Origin: Hydrogenophaga sp.
Lineage (GTDB): Bacteria > Pseudomonadota > Gammaproteobacteria > Burkholderiales > Burkholderiaceae_C
DNA length: 64,000 bases
Direction: 5' to 3'
Assembly: GCA_016790705.1 (NCBI GenBank)
Contig: JAEUOT010000059.1
Location: 1 to 64,000 of the forward strand
In this document: positions 47,604 to 56,874 of the stretch, one piece after another
How positions within the stretch are numbered: the first letter of the stretch is position 1
Layout of the letters: the number at the start of each line of letters is the position of its first letter
The notes under the pieces: model-generated
What the model saw: only the letters and a program-made list of their open reading frames with translations
Told to the model about the DNA's origin: nothing
Database searches by the model: none
Made by a program: the position numbers and the translations under genes

Positions 47604-49958
47604 TCAGACGCCTTCGATCAGTTCCCGCACGGCATCCGCCAGCGCGTCCATGCTGTCCTGCTTGCCCAGCACGTCGGCGACCCCGGCGTCCGCCGCAGCC
47701 GCCAGCAACTGATCGTTCACATGACCCGAGACGATGGCCACGCGTTGCTGCGGACGCAGTTGCCGCACCGCCCGGGCCAGCTCGACCCCGGACAGCCCCG
47801 GCATGTTCTGGTCGGTCACCAGCAGGTCGACCGGCTCGAGGTGCTCACGCATCCAGCCCAGCGCCTGCTCGCCGGACACGAAGGTGTGCACCCGGTAGCC
47901 CTGCTTGCGCAGCAGGCGGCCGGCCAGAAACGACAAGGCCTCGTAATCGTCGACGTAGACGATCAGCCGGCCCTGCGTCGAGGGCGCGGGCGCTGGCCCG
48001 GTGGGGACCGGGGCGGTGACCGCCACCGGCACGTGCGAGGCCAGCGGCAGGTAGACGTCGAAGCGTGAACCTTCGCCGGGCGCGCTGTGCACCGCGATGG
48101 CGCCCTGGTGGGACTTCACGATCCCGTGCACCACCGACAGCCCCAGACCGGTTCCCGCACCCGGCGCCTTGGTGGTGAAGAACGGCTCGAAGATCCGGCG
48201 CTGCGTCTCCGCGTCCATGCCCGGGCCGTTGTCGGCCACGCTCAGGCAGGCGTAACGCCCCATCTCGATGCGGCTGAGCTGCAGCGCCAGCGACGCGTCG
48301 ACCTCGACCTCCCGCAGGGCGACCGTGATCTGCCCGGCCCGGGTACCCATCGCCTGCCAGGCGTTAGTACAGAGGTTCATCAGCACCTGCTGGACCTGGG
48401 TGGCGTCCGCCAGCACCGGAAGCGCGTCGCCGTCCAACTGGGTGACCAGTTGCACCCCCGCCGGAAGCAGCGAACGCATCAGGCCCAGCGTCTCCTCGAC
48501 CAGCGGGCGCAACGGCTGGTGCCGCAACTCCTGCGCCTGGCGACGGCTGAACGCCAGAATCTGCTGCACCAGTTGGCGCGCGCGGATCGCGGCCCGGTTG
48601 ATCTCCGACAGGCTTTCCTGGGCGATGTGGTCGGGTCCGACGTCTTCACGCGCGAGGGCGAGGTTGCCCAGGATCGCCGCCAGAAGATTGTTGAAATCGT
48701 GCGCCACGCCACCGGCGAGCGTGCCGATGGCCTCCATCTTCTGAGACTCTCTGAGCTGGGTCTCCAGCACCCGTTGCTGCGCCTCGGCCTGCTTGAGGTC
48801 CGAGATGTCCGTGTGGGTACCAACCATGCGCAGTGGCTTGCCCTGTTCGTCTCGCTCGATCACCATGCCGCGCGAGAGGACCCATTTCCACGACCCGTCC
48901 TTGCAGCGGATCCGGTGTTCGTTGCGGTACACCGGGGTCCGTCCCTCGAAATGCGCCTGCCGGTCGACGTGCATCTGGGGGATGTCGTCCGGGTGGGTGC
49001 GCGCGTCCAGCTCGACCGGGCTGTTGTCCAGCTCGCCCTGCGTGTAGCCATACATGGCCTTGATGCGGGACGACACGTATTCGTGGCCGGTCGCGATGTT
49101 CCAGTCCCAGACGCCATCGCCGGCGCTGTCCAGCGCCAGTTTCCACAGCGCCTCGCTCTGGCGCAGCGCCAGCTCCGCCTCCTTGCGCGCCGTGATGTCC
49201 AGCAGGATGCCCACGCGCACCTTGGCACCCGGCTCTTCGGCCACGGTGTCCGAGCGGCGGAACAGCCAGCGGATGCGTCCGTCGGGCAGCACGATCCGGA
49301 ATTCCATCCCCTGGTCCGGCTCACCCGCGTGGAGGCGCCGCACGTGTTCGACGAAATGACGGGCGTCGTCAGGGTGCCGGTAGCGCGCGAGGACGCCGGG
49401 ATCGCGCAGCACGTCGTCCGGCGTCAGGCCGTATATCTGGCCCACCCCGTCGCTGACGAACCGGTACTGGGTGTCGCCCTGATCGGTCACGCGCACCACA
49501 AAGGCCATCCCCGGCAGTTGCCCCGCGAGCAGCCGCAACTGCGCATTCGCTTCAAACTGCGCCTTCTGGGCCGCCACCCGGTCGGTGATGTCCTCGACGG
49601 TGCCTTCGTAGTACTCGAGACTGCCTGTCGGGCCATACACGCCGTGGGCGTTCTCGTTGACCCACAGGTGCGCGCCATCCCGCTGGCGAATCACCTCCGA
49701 CACAAAGCCGCGCACCACGCCATCACGTTCGAGCAGGGCCCGAAACTCGGCCCGCCGACCTGGCTGGACGTACCAGTCGCTGTTCGCCTGGTTCACACCC
49801 TCCAGCATGCTGCTTTCGTCCTGGTAGCCGTTGATCTGGACCAGGGCCGGGTTGGCGCGCAGCATCATGCCCTCACGGGAACTGCGATACGCCCCGATGG
49901 GAAGGAACTGGAACAACGACGAAAAATCCGCGGTCAGGGCGGCGCCATGCGCGTGCAT
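47604..49958 (-). CDS. Soluble PAS-domain hybrid histidine kinase with C-terminal receiver
   Basis: A 784-residue protein with no membrane segment. Three PAS domains (starts near [40 protein letters not shown] and [20 protein letters not shown], the last PAC ending [15 protein letters not shown]) lead to a HisKA-type dimer with His in [18 protein letters not shown], HATPase ([26 protein letters not shown]) and a receiver with Asp in [14 protein letters not shown]. The receiver's usual Lys-Pro reads LGKQDSMDA, so Lys is kept but Pro is lost. It is a stand-alone gene with no partner regulator, so its output is unclear. Confidence 0.92.
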   Translation of the reverse strand: MHAHGAALTADFSSLFQFLPIGAYRSSREGMMLRANPALVQINGYQDESSMLEGVNQANSDWYVQPGRRAEFRALLERDGVVRGFVSEVIRQRDGAHLWVNENAHGVYGPTGSLEYYEGTVEDITDRVAAQKAQFEANAQLRLLAGQLPGMAFVVRVTDQGDTQYRFVSDGVGQIYGLTPDDVLRDPGVLARYRHPDDARHFVEHVRRLHAGEPDQGMEFRIVLPDGRIRWLFRRSDTVAEEPGAKVRVGILLDITARKEAELALRQSEALWKLALDSAGDGVWDWNIATGHEYVSSRIKAMYGYTQGELDNSPVELDARTHPDDIPQMHVDRQAHFEGRTPVYRNEHRIRCKDGSWKWVLSRGMVIERDEQGKPLRMVGTHTDISDLKQAEAQQRVLETQLRESQKMEAIGTLAGGVAHDFNNLLAAILGNLALAREDVGPDHIAQESLSEINRAAIRARQLVQQILAFSRRQAQELRHQPLRPLVEETLGLMRSLLPAGVQLVTQLDGDALPVLADATQVQQVLMNLCTNAWQAMGTRAGQITVALREVEVDASLALQLSRIEMGRYACLSVADNGPGMDAETQRRIFEPFFTTKAPGAGTGLGLSVVHGIVKSHQGAIAVHSAPGEGSRFDVYLPLASHVPVAVTAPVPTGPAPAPSTQGRLIVYVDDYEALSFLAGRLLRKQGYRVHTFVSGEQALGWMREHLEPVDLLVTDQNMPGLSGVELARAVRQLRPQQRVAIVSGHVNDQLLAAAADAGVADVLGKQDSMDALADAVRELIEGV

Positions 49959-50069
49959 CCCTGCATTGTCCGCGCATGGGCGCAGGCCAAACGCTCAAAC
50001 TGCCCGTGACAGAGGCGCCAATACGGCGCTACAGTGGCCTTTTCCCCGTTCAGCCAGAGCCTGTCAGCC

Positions 50070-50708
50070 TTGCACATCACCCGAATCCTTGCCGTTCGCC
50101 ACGGCGAAACCCCCTGGAACAAGGACACCCGCATCCAGGGCCACACCGACATCCCGCTGTCCGAGACCGGTCGCTGGCAGGCCGAGCGGCTGGCCCAGGC
50201 GCTGCGCGACGAACCCATCGCCGCGTTCTACGCCAGTGACCTCGGGCGCGCCGTCGAGACCGCACAGGTCTCGGCCCGTCACCACGGCAAACCCGTCACC
50301 TCGCACCGCGGCCTGCGCGAGCGCGCCTTCGGTCGGTTCGAGGGTCTGACCTGGGCCGAGATCGAGACCCACCACCCGCAGGACGCCCTGGCCTGGCGCA
50401 AGCGCGTGCCCGACTTCGCGCCGCCCGGTGGCGAGTCGCTGCTGCAGTTGCGTGAACGGGTGGTGGCCGCCGTCGACGAGATCGCCGCGCGACACCCGGG
50501 CGAACTGCTGATGCTGGTGGCGCACGGCGGTGTGCTGGACATCCTCTACCGCGCCGCCACCCGGCTGGAGCTGCAGGCGCCGCGCACCTGGGACCTGACC
50601 AACACCGCCGTCAACCGCCTGCTCTGGAGCCCCGAAGGACTGAGCCTGGTCGGCTGGGCCGACACCGGCCACCTGCAGGACGGCGCGCTGGACGAGAGCA
50701 GCACCTGA
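50070..50708 (+). CDS. Histidine phosphatase family protein (GpmB/CobC-like)
   Basis: A 212-residue protein from TTG 50070, chosen because homologous sequence starts near ITRILAVRHGETPWNKDTRI; a GTG at 50034 would add 12 residues. The phosphohistidine motif RHGETPWN, the second Arg-containing SDLGRAVETAQ, Glu in LRERAFGRFEGLTW and the late His in LMLVAHGGVLDIL are all present. Members dephosphorylate phosphoglycerate-like or alpha-ribazole phosphates. The sterol-desaturase gene follows after 7 bases, so they may be co-transcribed. Confidence 0.9.
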   Translation: MHITRILAVRHGETPWNKDTRIQGHTDIPLSETGRWQAERLAQALRDEPIAAFYASDLGRAVETAQVSARHHGKPVTSHRGLRERAFGRFEGLTWAEIETHHPQDALAWRKRVPDFAPPGGESLLQLRERVVAAVDEIAARHPGELLMLVAHGGVLDILYRAATRLELQAPRTWDLTNTAVNRLLWSPEGLSLVGWADTGHLQDGALDESST

Positions 50709-50715
50709 CTCCGCC

Positions 50716-52428
50716 ATGAGCCCCAACCAGATCATCGTGCTCGCCACGCCGGTGTTCCTGGCGCTGATCGTGGCCGAATTCGTCATCGGCCAACGGCGCG
50801 GCCGCAACACCTACGCCCTGGCCGACACCCTCAACAGCATCGGGCTGGGCATGCTCAGCCGGGTCGCCGAGGTCTTCAGCGTGCTGCTGCGACTGGGCAT
50901 CTACGTCTGGGTGCAGGACCACGCGGCGCTGTGGCGCAGCGACGGCTTCTGGACCTCGCCGGTCGGCTGGCTGGTCGCCCTGGTCTTCTACGACCTGCTG
51001 TATTACTGGTTTCACCGCATCAGCCACGAGGTCGGCATTTTCTGGGCCTCCCACGTGGTGCACCACCAGAGCCAGCACTACAACCTCTCGACCGCGCTGC
51101 GGCAACCCGCCACCGCCGCCCTGCTGGGCTGGGTGTTCTACCTGCCGATGGCGCTGGCGGGGGTGCCACCGCTGGTGTTCGCCGTGGTCGGGCTGATCGA
51201 CTTGCTCTACCAGTTCTGGATCCACACCGAACACGTCGGTTCGCTCGGCCGCTTCGACCGCTGGTTCGCCTCGCCGTCCAACCACCGGGTGCACCACGCC
51301 GTCAACGACCGCTACCTGGACAGGAACTACGGTGGCGTGCTGATGCTCTGGGACCGCCTGTTCGGCACCTTCGAGCCCGAAGACCCGAAGGAACCCTGCG
51401 TCTATGGCACGCGCAAGCCGCTGCGCAGTTGGGACCCGCTCTGGGCCAACGCCGAGGTCTACGCCAGCCTGGCCCAGGACAGTGCGCGCTGCGCCCGCTG
51501 GTCCGACCGGCTGCGCCAGTGGCTCCGACCGCCTGGCTGGCGCGCGGCCGATGTGGCGTCGAGATGGCCGGCCCCAGCGTTCGACATCGCGACCGTGCAG
51601 CGCTTCGATCCGGCCGCGCCCCGGGGCGCGCGGTGGCTGGCGATCCTGATCTTCCTGCTCCTGCTCGGTGGCATCGCGTTCTTCCTCTGGACCGCGGACG
51701 CACGCGGCGTGTCCGGCAACCTCGCCTGGGCCGCCGCGCTGACCACCCTGCTGTGGACCCAGGGCGCTTTGCTGCAGGGCCGCATCGGCTGCGGCATGGC
51801 GGCGATGCTGGTGAGCGCCGCGATCGCCACGCTGAGTGCCGCCGCCGGCTGGCCGGAGGTGCACCGCGTCTTCAAACCGCTGACCATGGTGATCGCACTG
51901 GCCATGGTCTGGCGCGCCGGGGCGCCCGGTCGCGGCTGGCTGCTCGCGGCACTGGGCGGTTCGCTGGCGGGGGACGTTTTCCTGATGTTCGACGGATTCT
52001 TCATCGCCGGGCTGGCGTCCTTCCTGCTGGCCCATGTGGCCTATCTGGTGAGGTTCCGCCGGGACGCGCCCTGGCTGGCGAACCGGCGCGCGGCGGGGTG
52101 CGTGGTCGTGGTGGCGGTCCTGATGTACGCCGTGCTCTGGAACGGGGGGCTGCCGGCCGGGCTGCGAGGTCCGGTGGCGGCCTATGTGCTGGCGATTGCG
52201 CTGATGGCCGCGCAGGCACTGGGCCGCGCCTCGGTGATCGGTGACCGGGCCGCCTGGCGGGTCGCGGCCGGCGCGCTGTGCTTCATGGTCAGCGACGCCC
52301 TGCTGGCGACCGACCGGTTCCTCATGCCGCTGCCGCTGCGCGACCTGCTGGTGCTCTCGACCTACTACGGCGCACAGTGCCTGATCGTCGGCGGCCTGCT
52401 CGTCAGACCGCCGGCCGCACGGGTCTGA
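50716..52428 (+). CDS. Fusion: fatty-acid hydroxylase (alkylglycerol-monooxygenase-like) + YhhN lysoplasmalogenase domain
   Basis: A 570-residue membrane protein made of two families. The N-terminal part (about residues 1-270) is a sterol-desaturase/fatty-acid-hydroxylase domain with the diiron His boxes H100-x3-H104, H113-x2-HH117 and H190-x2-HH194, plus the WIHTEHVGSL segment; this layout matches alkylglycerol monooxygenase. The C-terminal part (about 310-560) is a YhhN/TMEM86 domain of seven or eight helices: VFKPLTMVIALAMVWRAG, GGSLAGDVFLMFDGFF and SFLLAHVAYLV. TMEM86B cleaves the vinyl ether of lysoplasmalogen. Both halves therefore act on ether lipids in family members. ATG follows the phosphatase by 7 bases. 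Confidence 0.86.
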   Translation: MSPNQIIVLATPVFLALIVAEFVIGQRRGRNTYALADTLNSIGLGMLSRVAEVFSVLLRLGIYVWVQDHAALWRSDGFWTSPVGWLVALVFYDLLYYWFHRISHEVGIFWASHVVHHQSQHYNLSTALRQPATAALLGWVFYLPMALAGVPPLVFAVVGLIDLLYQFWIHTEHVGSLGRFDRWFASPSNHRVHHAVNDRYLDRNYGGVLMLWDRLFGTFEPEDPKEPCVYGTRKPLRSWDPLWANAEVYASLAQDSARCARWSDRLRQWLRPPGWRAADVASRWPAPAFDIATVQRFDPAAPRGARWLAILIFLLLLGGIAFFLWTADARGVSGNLAWAAALTTLLWTQGALLQGRIGCGMAAMLVSAAIATLSAAAGWPEVHRVFKPLTMVIALAMVWRAGAPGRGWLLAALGGSLAGDVFLMFDGFFIAGLASFLLAHVAYLVRFRRDAPWLANRRAAGCVVVVAVLMYAVLWNGGLPAGLRGPVAAYVLAIALMAAQALGRASVIGDRAAWRVAAGALCFMVSDALLATDRFLMPLPLRDLLVLSTYYGAQCLIVGGLLVRPPAARV

Positions 52429-53481
52429 TCACTCGCTGAACAGCGCGCCGTCGTTGGCCGGCGGCGCCACGCCCAGGTGGCGGTAGGCGGCCAGCGTCGC
52501 GGTGCGGCCGCGCGGCGTGCGCTGCAGATAGCCCTGCTGGATCAGGTAGGGCTCGATCACGTCTTCGATCGTGTCGCGTTCCTCGCCGATGCTGGCCGCA
52601 ATGTTGTCCAGCCCGACCGGGCCGCCGTCGAAGCGGTGGATCACGGCTTCGAGCAGCTTGCGGTCCATCAGGTCGAAGCCCTGCGGGTCGACGTCGAGCA
52701 TGGTCAGCGCACGCCCGGCGATGTCGGCCGTGATGCGGCCGTCGCCCTTCACATCGGCGAAGTCGCGCACACGGCGCAGCAGGCGGTTGGCGATCCGGGG
52801 CGTGCCGCGCGAACGGCGCGCAATCTCGAACGAGCCGGCGGCATCGATGGGCGCGTTCAGCAGCCCGGCGCTGCGCGTCACGATGCGCGAAAGCTCCTCG
52901 GCGCTGTAGAACTCCAGCCGCGCCACGATGCCGAAGCGGTCGCGCAGCGGGTTGGTCAGCATGCCGGCGCGGGTCGTCGCACCGACCAGGGTGAAGGGCT
53001 GCAGGTCGAGCTTGATCGAGCGCGCTGCGGGGCCCTCGCCGATCATGATGTCGATCTGGTAGTCCTCCAGCGCAGGGTAGAGGATTTCCTCGACGACCGG
53101 CGAGAGCCGGTGGATCTCGTCGATGAACAGCACGTCGTTGGGTTCGAGGTTGGTCAGCAGCGCCGCCAGGTCCTTGGGCTTCTCCAGCACCGGACCGCTG
53201 GTCTGGCGCAGGTTCACGCCCAGCTCCTGCGCAATGATGTGAGAGAGCGTCGTCTTGCCCAGGCCGGGCGGGCCGAACAGCAACACATGGTCCAGCGCCT
53301 CGGCGCGCTTCCTGGCGGCGCCGATGAAGATCTCCAACTGCTCGCGCACCTTGTGCTGACCGACGTATTCGTCCAGCAGCTTGGGCCGCAGGGCGCGCTC
53401 GATCGCCTCTTCCTTGGGCGAGGCGGCGGCGGCGGACACCACGCGCGGCGCGGGGGCGAAATCGTCGGTCTGGATGCTCAC
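52429..53481 (-). CDS. ruvB: Holliday junction branch migration helicase RuvB
   Basis: A 350-residue AAA+ motor. The start is GTG 53481 ([12 protein letters not shown]). Motifs: [20 protein letters not shown], Walker [21 protein letters not shown], Walker [21 protein letters not shown], sensor [20 protein letters not shown] and the C-terminal winged helix ending [20 protein letters not shown]. It drives branch migration with RuvA. The stop is flush with the stop of the convergent YhhN fusion. RuvA is 1.2 kb away on the same strand, separated by a gene on the opposite strand. Confidence 0.97.
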   Translation of the reverse strand: MSIQTDDFAPAPRVVSAAAASPKEEAIERALRPKLLDEYVGQHKVREQLEIFIGAARKRAEALDHVLLFGPPGLGKTTLSHIIAQELGVNLRQTSGPVLEKPKDLAALLTNLEPNDVLFIDEIHRLSPVVEEILYPALEDYQIDIMIGEGPAARSIKLDLQPFTLVGATTRAGMLTNPLRDRFGIVARLEFYSAEELSRIVTRSAGLLNAPIDAAGSFEIARRSRGTPRIANRLLRRVRDFADVKGDGRITADIAGRALTMLDVDPQGFDLMDRKLLEAVIHRFDGGPVGLDNIAASIGEERDTIEDVIEPYLIQQGYLQRTPRGRTATLAAYRHLGVAPPANDGALFSE

Positions 53482-53591
53482 GGGGTGCGTCCGGTCGGGG
53501 AGAAACAAGGGAATCCGACTATACCCGTCGGCCCCGGGCTCAAGTCCTCGCGGGCGGGCACCGATATGGAGGACAGACCGACTCCGCAGCC

Positions 53592-54713
53592 ATGCCCCGT
53601 CTTGCCATGAAACACCACACGACCTCCCTTGCCCTGCCCGCGACGGGCCTGCTGGCCAGCCTGTTGCTGACCGCCTTGCCGGCCAGCGCCAACAGCGGCC
53701 ACGCGGCACCGGCGGCGCACGCCCCGGCAGCCGCAGCAGCGCCCGCAGCAACCCCACCGGCCGCCGCCGAACCCGCGTCCGCCGCCGCCCAGTCACCCCT
53801 GGTGCAGCAGGTGCGCGCCGCAGTCGCCGCGCACAAGTCGGGCCAGGTCAAGCAGGTGTCGCTGGTGATCAACCCGGCCGAGGCGCGCACCGCGTCGTCT
53901 GCGGCACCCCGCGTGGCGGCGGCCGACCACGGCGGCCACGGCGGCGGCACCTCGGGCACCAGTCGCGAGTACATCCGCGCCAAGGCCGCCGCGCTCGCCG
54001 GACACGCCGAACCCTCAGGCGGGGGGCATGGCGCCCACTGGGACTACGAAGGCGAAAACGGCCCGGACCGCTGGTCCCAGCTCAAACCCGAGTTCAACGC
54101 CTGCGCGCTGGGCAAACGCCAGTCGCCCATCCACATTCAGTCGACCGATGCCGTGCCGGGACCGGCCGAGCCGATCGAGTTCCACTACAGCGGCAGCGGC
54201 GGCAGCGTGGTCAACAACGGCCACACCATCCAGGTCGACATCCAGGGCCACAACTACATCAAGGTGCGCGGCACGGCCTATCAACTGGTCCAGTTCCACT
54301 TCCATCACCCGGCCGAAGAAAAGGTCAACTACAAAGGCTTCGCCATGGTGGCGCACCTGGTGCACAAGAACGAGGCCGGTCAGCTCGCCGTGGTCGCGGT
54401 CCTGATGGACGTCGGCGCCAACAACCCCTTCATGCAGAAGGTCTGGACCCGCATGCCGCTGGACACCAACGACCGTGTGCCCTTGCCCGATGAACTGCTC
54501 AACCTCAACGAGCTGCTGCCGCAGGACCAGCGCTACTACCAGTTCATGGGTTCGCTGACGACGCCACCCTGCACCGAGGGGGTGCTCTGGATGGTGCTCA
54601 AGCAGCCCGTCACCCTCGGCGCCGACCAGCTCAAGCTGTTCACACGCCTGTTCCCGATGAATGCGCGGCCGGTTCAGGCGGTGAACGGAAGGCTGGTGCG
54701 GGAAGGCATGTAA
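53592..54713 (+). CDS. Periplasmic alpha-carbonic anhydrase with long Ala/Pro-rich extension
   Basis: A 373-residue zinc enzyme interconverting CO2 and bicarbonate. A signal peptide ([20 protein letters not shown]) is followed by about 95 residues of Ala/Pro/Gly/His-rich linker, then the catalytic domain from [20 protein letters not shown]. Zinc ligands are the two His of [10 protein letters not shown] and His in [10 protein letters not shown]; the proton shuttle/active-site features QSPIHIQ and [16 protein letters not shown] are intact. The length (373) is well above the usual 220-270 residues because of the extension. It lies between ruvB and ruvA on the opposite strand. Start at 53592, or Met at 53607. 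Confidence 0.92.
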   Translation: MPRLAMKHHTTSLALPATGLLASLLLTALPASANSGHAAPAAHAPAAAAAPAATPPAAAEPASAAAQSPLVQQVRAAVAAHKSGQVKQVSLVINPAEARTASSAAPRVAAADHGGHGGGTSGTSREYIRAKAAALAGHAEPSGGGHGAHWDYEGENGPDRWSQLKPEFNACALGKRQSPIHIQSTDAVPGPAEPIEFHYSGSGGSVVNNGHTIQVDIQGHNYIKVRGTAYQLVQFHFHHPAEEKVNYKGFAMVAHLVHKNEAGQLAVVAVLMDVGANNPFMQKVWTRMPLDTNDRVPLPDELLNLNELLPQDQRYYQFMGSLTTPPCTEGVLWMVLKQPVTLGADQLKLFTRLFPMNARPVQAVNGRLVREGM

Positions 54714-54723
54714 ACCCCGCCCG

Positions 54724-55302
54724 TCACTTCGCCAGCGACTTCAGCGCCAGCTTGATCCCCTCGCTCACCCCGACGCCGGCCGGCAATGCCTTGAGCGCGG
54801 CGGCCGCGTCCTTTTCGTTGTAGCCCAGGGCCATCAGCGCCTGCTGGATGTCGCTGGCCGCGTCGCCCACGGCGGCCGCCGCGCCCGGCAGCGGCAGGTC
54901 GGCGCCCAGCTTGCCCTTGAGTTCGAGCAGCAGGCGCTCGGCCGTCTTCTTGCCGATGCCCGGCACCTTGACGATGCGGCCGGCTTCCTGCGCGGTCACC
55001 GCCTGCGCCAGTTCCGCCACGCTCAGGCCCGAGAGCACGCTCAGGGCCGTGCGCGGGCCGATGCCGCTGATCTTGACGAGCTGGCGGAAGGCCTCGCGCT
55101 CGGCGGCGGTGCCGAAGCCGTAGAGGATCTGCGCGTCCTCGCGCACCACGAAGTGCGTCAGCAGCGACACCTTCTCGCCCGCTGCGGGCAGGTTGTAGAA
55201 GGTGCTCATGGGCACGTCCACCTCGTAGCCAACGCCGTGGCAGTCGATCAGGATCTGGGGCGGGTTCTTCTCCAGCAGCGTGCCGGTCAGCTTGCCTATC
55301 AT
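54724..55302 (-). CDS. ruvA: Holliday junction DNA helicase subunit RuvA
   Basis: A 192-residue protein from ATG 55302 ([20 protein letters not shown]). The OB-fold domain is followed by tandem helix-hairpin-helix motifs ([20 protein letters not shown] and [20 protein letters not shown], about residues 70-130) and the C-terminal UBA-like RuvB-contacting domain ([20 protein letters not shown]). It binds four-way junctions. No ruvC is in the window. It is divergent from phoH, with about 38 bases between starts. Confidence 0.97.
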   Translation of the reverse strand: MIGKLTGTLLEKNPPQILIDCHGVGYEVDVPMSTFYNLPAAGEKVSLLTHFVVREDAQILYGFGTAAEREAFRQLVKISGIGPRTALSVLSGLSVAELAQAVTAQEAGRIVKVPGIGKKTAERLLLELKGKLGADLPLPGAAAAVGDAASDIQQALMALGYNEKDAAAALKALPAGVGVSEGIKLALKSLAK

Positions 55303-55340
55303 TGGGGACCTTTGTTGCAATCTGCCCGGGATTATCCGTT

Positions 55341-56315
55341 TTGCTCCTCCGCCACACCTTCTCTCCGCCCGACAACACCCGCATGGCCCACCTCTGCGGA
55401 CCGATGGACAGCCACCTGCGCAGCATCGAGGCGGCGCTGCAGGTCAAGATCGCCCACCGCTTCGAGCAATTCCGCATCGAAGGCCCCAAGGTGAAGGCCA
55501 ACCAGGCGCTGGAGGTGATCCAGGCGCTCTATGAAATGGCCAAGCGCCCGATTCCCGAAGAGAAGGTGCAGCTCATGCTGGCCGGCGACACGGCACTGCC
55601 GACAGTTCCCGGAGAGGCGGCCGGCGTGCAGACCAAGCGCGGCGAGGTGCGCGGGCGCACCGCCAACCAGGCGCGCTACCTGGAGAACATGTCGACGCAC
55701 GACATCACCTTCGGCATCGGCCCGGCCGGCACCGGCAAGACCTATCTCGCGGTGGCCTGCGCGGTCGATGCGCTGGAGCGCAGCGCGGTGCAGAAGATCG
55801 TGCTGACCCGCCCCGCCGTCGAGGCCGGCGAGAAGCTGGGCTTTCTGCCCGGCGACCTGGGCCAGAAGGTCGACCCCTACCTGCGGCCGCTGTACGACGC
55901 GCTGTACGACCTGATGGGTTTCGACAAGGTCCAGAAGGCCTTCGAGCGCCAGCAAATCGAGATCGCGCCGCTGGCCTTCATGCGCGGGCGCACGCTCAAC
56001 CACGCCTTCGTCATCCTGGACGAGGCACAGAACACGACCGTGGAGCAGATGAAGATGTTCCTCACCCGCATCGGCTTCGGCAGCAAGGCCGTCGTCACCG
56101 GCGACGTGAGCCAGATCGATCTGCCGGCCACGCAGCTCTCGGGCCTGATCGACGCCGAGCGCGTGCTCAAGCGCGTGACCGGCATCGCCTTCAACCGCCT
56201 GACCAGCGCCGACGTGGTGCGGCATCCGCTGGTCGCCCGCATCGTCGACGCCTACGAGGCGCGCAGCCCCGGTGTGGCCGAGGCACCTGCCCGCGCCCGC
56301 CGCAAGTCCGCCTGA
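55341..56315 (+). CDS. phoH: PhoH-family ATPase
   Basis: A 324-residue protein (PhoH/YbeZ). The start TTG 55341 ([14 protein letters not shown]) fits homologues; ATG 55383 ([12 protein letters not shown]) is a shorter alternative. Motifs: Walker [41 protein letters not shown], Walker [21 protein letters not shown] and [20 protein letters not shown]. It is an RNA-linked nucleotidase whose partner is usually YbeY; ybeY follows 22 bases later, as in other proteobacteria. The divergent gene is ruvA. Confidence 0.94.
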   Translation: MLLRHTFSPPDNTRMAHLCGPMDSHLRSIEAALQVKIAHRFEQFRIEGPKVKANQALEVIQALYEMAKRPIPEEKVQLMLAGDTALPTVPGEAAGVQTKRGEVRGRTANQARYLENMSTHDITFGIGPAGTGKTYLAVACAVDALERSAVQKIVLTRPAVEAGEKLGFLPGDLGQKVDPYLRPLYDALYDLMGFDKVQKAFERQQIEIAPLAFMRGRTLNHAFVILDEAQNTTVEQMKMFLTRIGFGSKAVVTGDVSQIDLPATQLSGLIDAERVLKRVTGIAFNRLTSADVVRHPLVARIVDAYEARSPGVAEAPARARRKSA

Positions 56316-56337
56316 TCCACCGCCGACGAAAGCCCCC

Positions 56338-56793
56338 ATGGCCCTGCCCGCCCTCTCCCTCTCGCTGCAGTTCGGTGACCTGAAAGACGCCGCCCGGCAT
56401 CGCGCCGCGCTGCCGCGCCACACCGTGATCCGCTGCATCCGCCACGCGCTGGACGCCGACGCCGAAATCACCGTGCGCATCGTCGACGCCGACGAAGGCC
56501 AGGCGCTCAACCGTGACTTCCGCAAGAAGGACTACGCCACCAATGTGCTGACCTTCGACTACGCGACCGAGCCGGTCGTAATGGCCGACCTGGTGCTGTG
56601 CGCGCCCGTCGTGGCCCGGGAAGCGAAGGAGCAGAAAAAGACCCTGGCCGCGCACTACGCGCACCTGCTGGTGCACGGCACCCTGCACGCCCAGGGCTGG
56701 GACCACGAGACCAGCGAAACCGACGCGGAAGAAATGGAAGCGCGCGAAATCGAGATCCTCGCTGGACTGGGGCTGAAGAACCCGTACCGCTGA
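56338..56793 (+). CDS. ybeY: rRNA maturation endoribonuclease YbeY
   Basis: A 151-residue metal-dependent RNase for 16S rRNA 3' processing and 70S quality control. ATG 56338 gives [20 protein letters not shown]. The zinc-binding motif H-G-x-L-H-x5-H appears as [20 protein letters not shown], with the conserved [16 protein letters not shown] upstream. It follows phoH by 22 bases. The usual next gene in many proteobacteria (corC) is not here; instead the CHAT cassette begins 81 bases later. Confidence 0.95.
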   Translation: MALPALSLSLQFGDLKDAARHRAALPRHTVIRCIRHALDADAEITVRIVDADEGQALNRDFRKKDYATNVLTFDYATEPVVMADLVLCAPVVAREAKEQKKTLAAHYAHLLVHGTLHAQGWDHETSETDAEEMEAREIEILAGLGLKNPYR

Positions 56794-56810
56794 TACCCCC
56801 CAATGAGTGA

Positions 56811-56839
56811 TTGACGCCGCCAGCGCCCCGTCATACAAC
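56811..56839 (+). promoter_or_regulatory. Sigma-70-like promoter of the CHAT cassette
   Basis: TTGACG (56811-56816) and TACAAC (56834-56839) are spaced by exactly 17 bases, 35 bases before the CHAT start. A ribosome site GAGGAGG lies just before the ATG. The cassette can thus be transcribed independently of phoH-ybeY. No operator-like repeat is obvious. Confidence 0.55.
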
Positions 56840-56874
56840 CCGCGCAGGGCCCAACGCCCTGAGGAGGACGGCAG

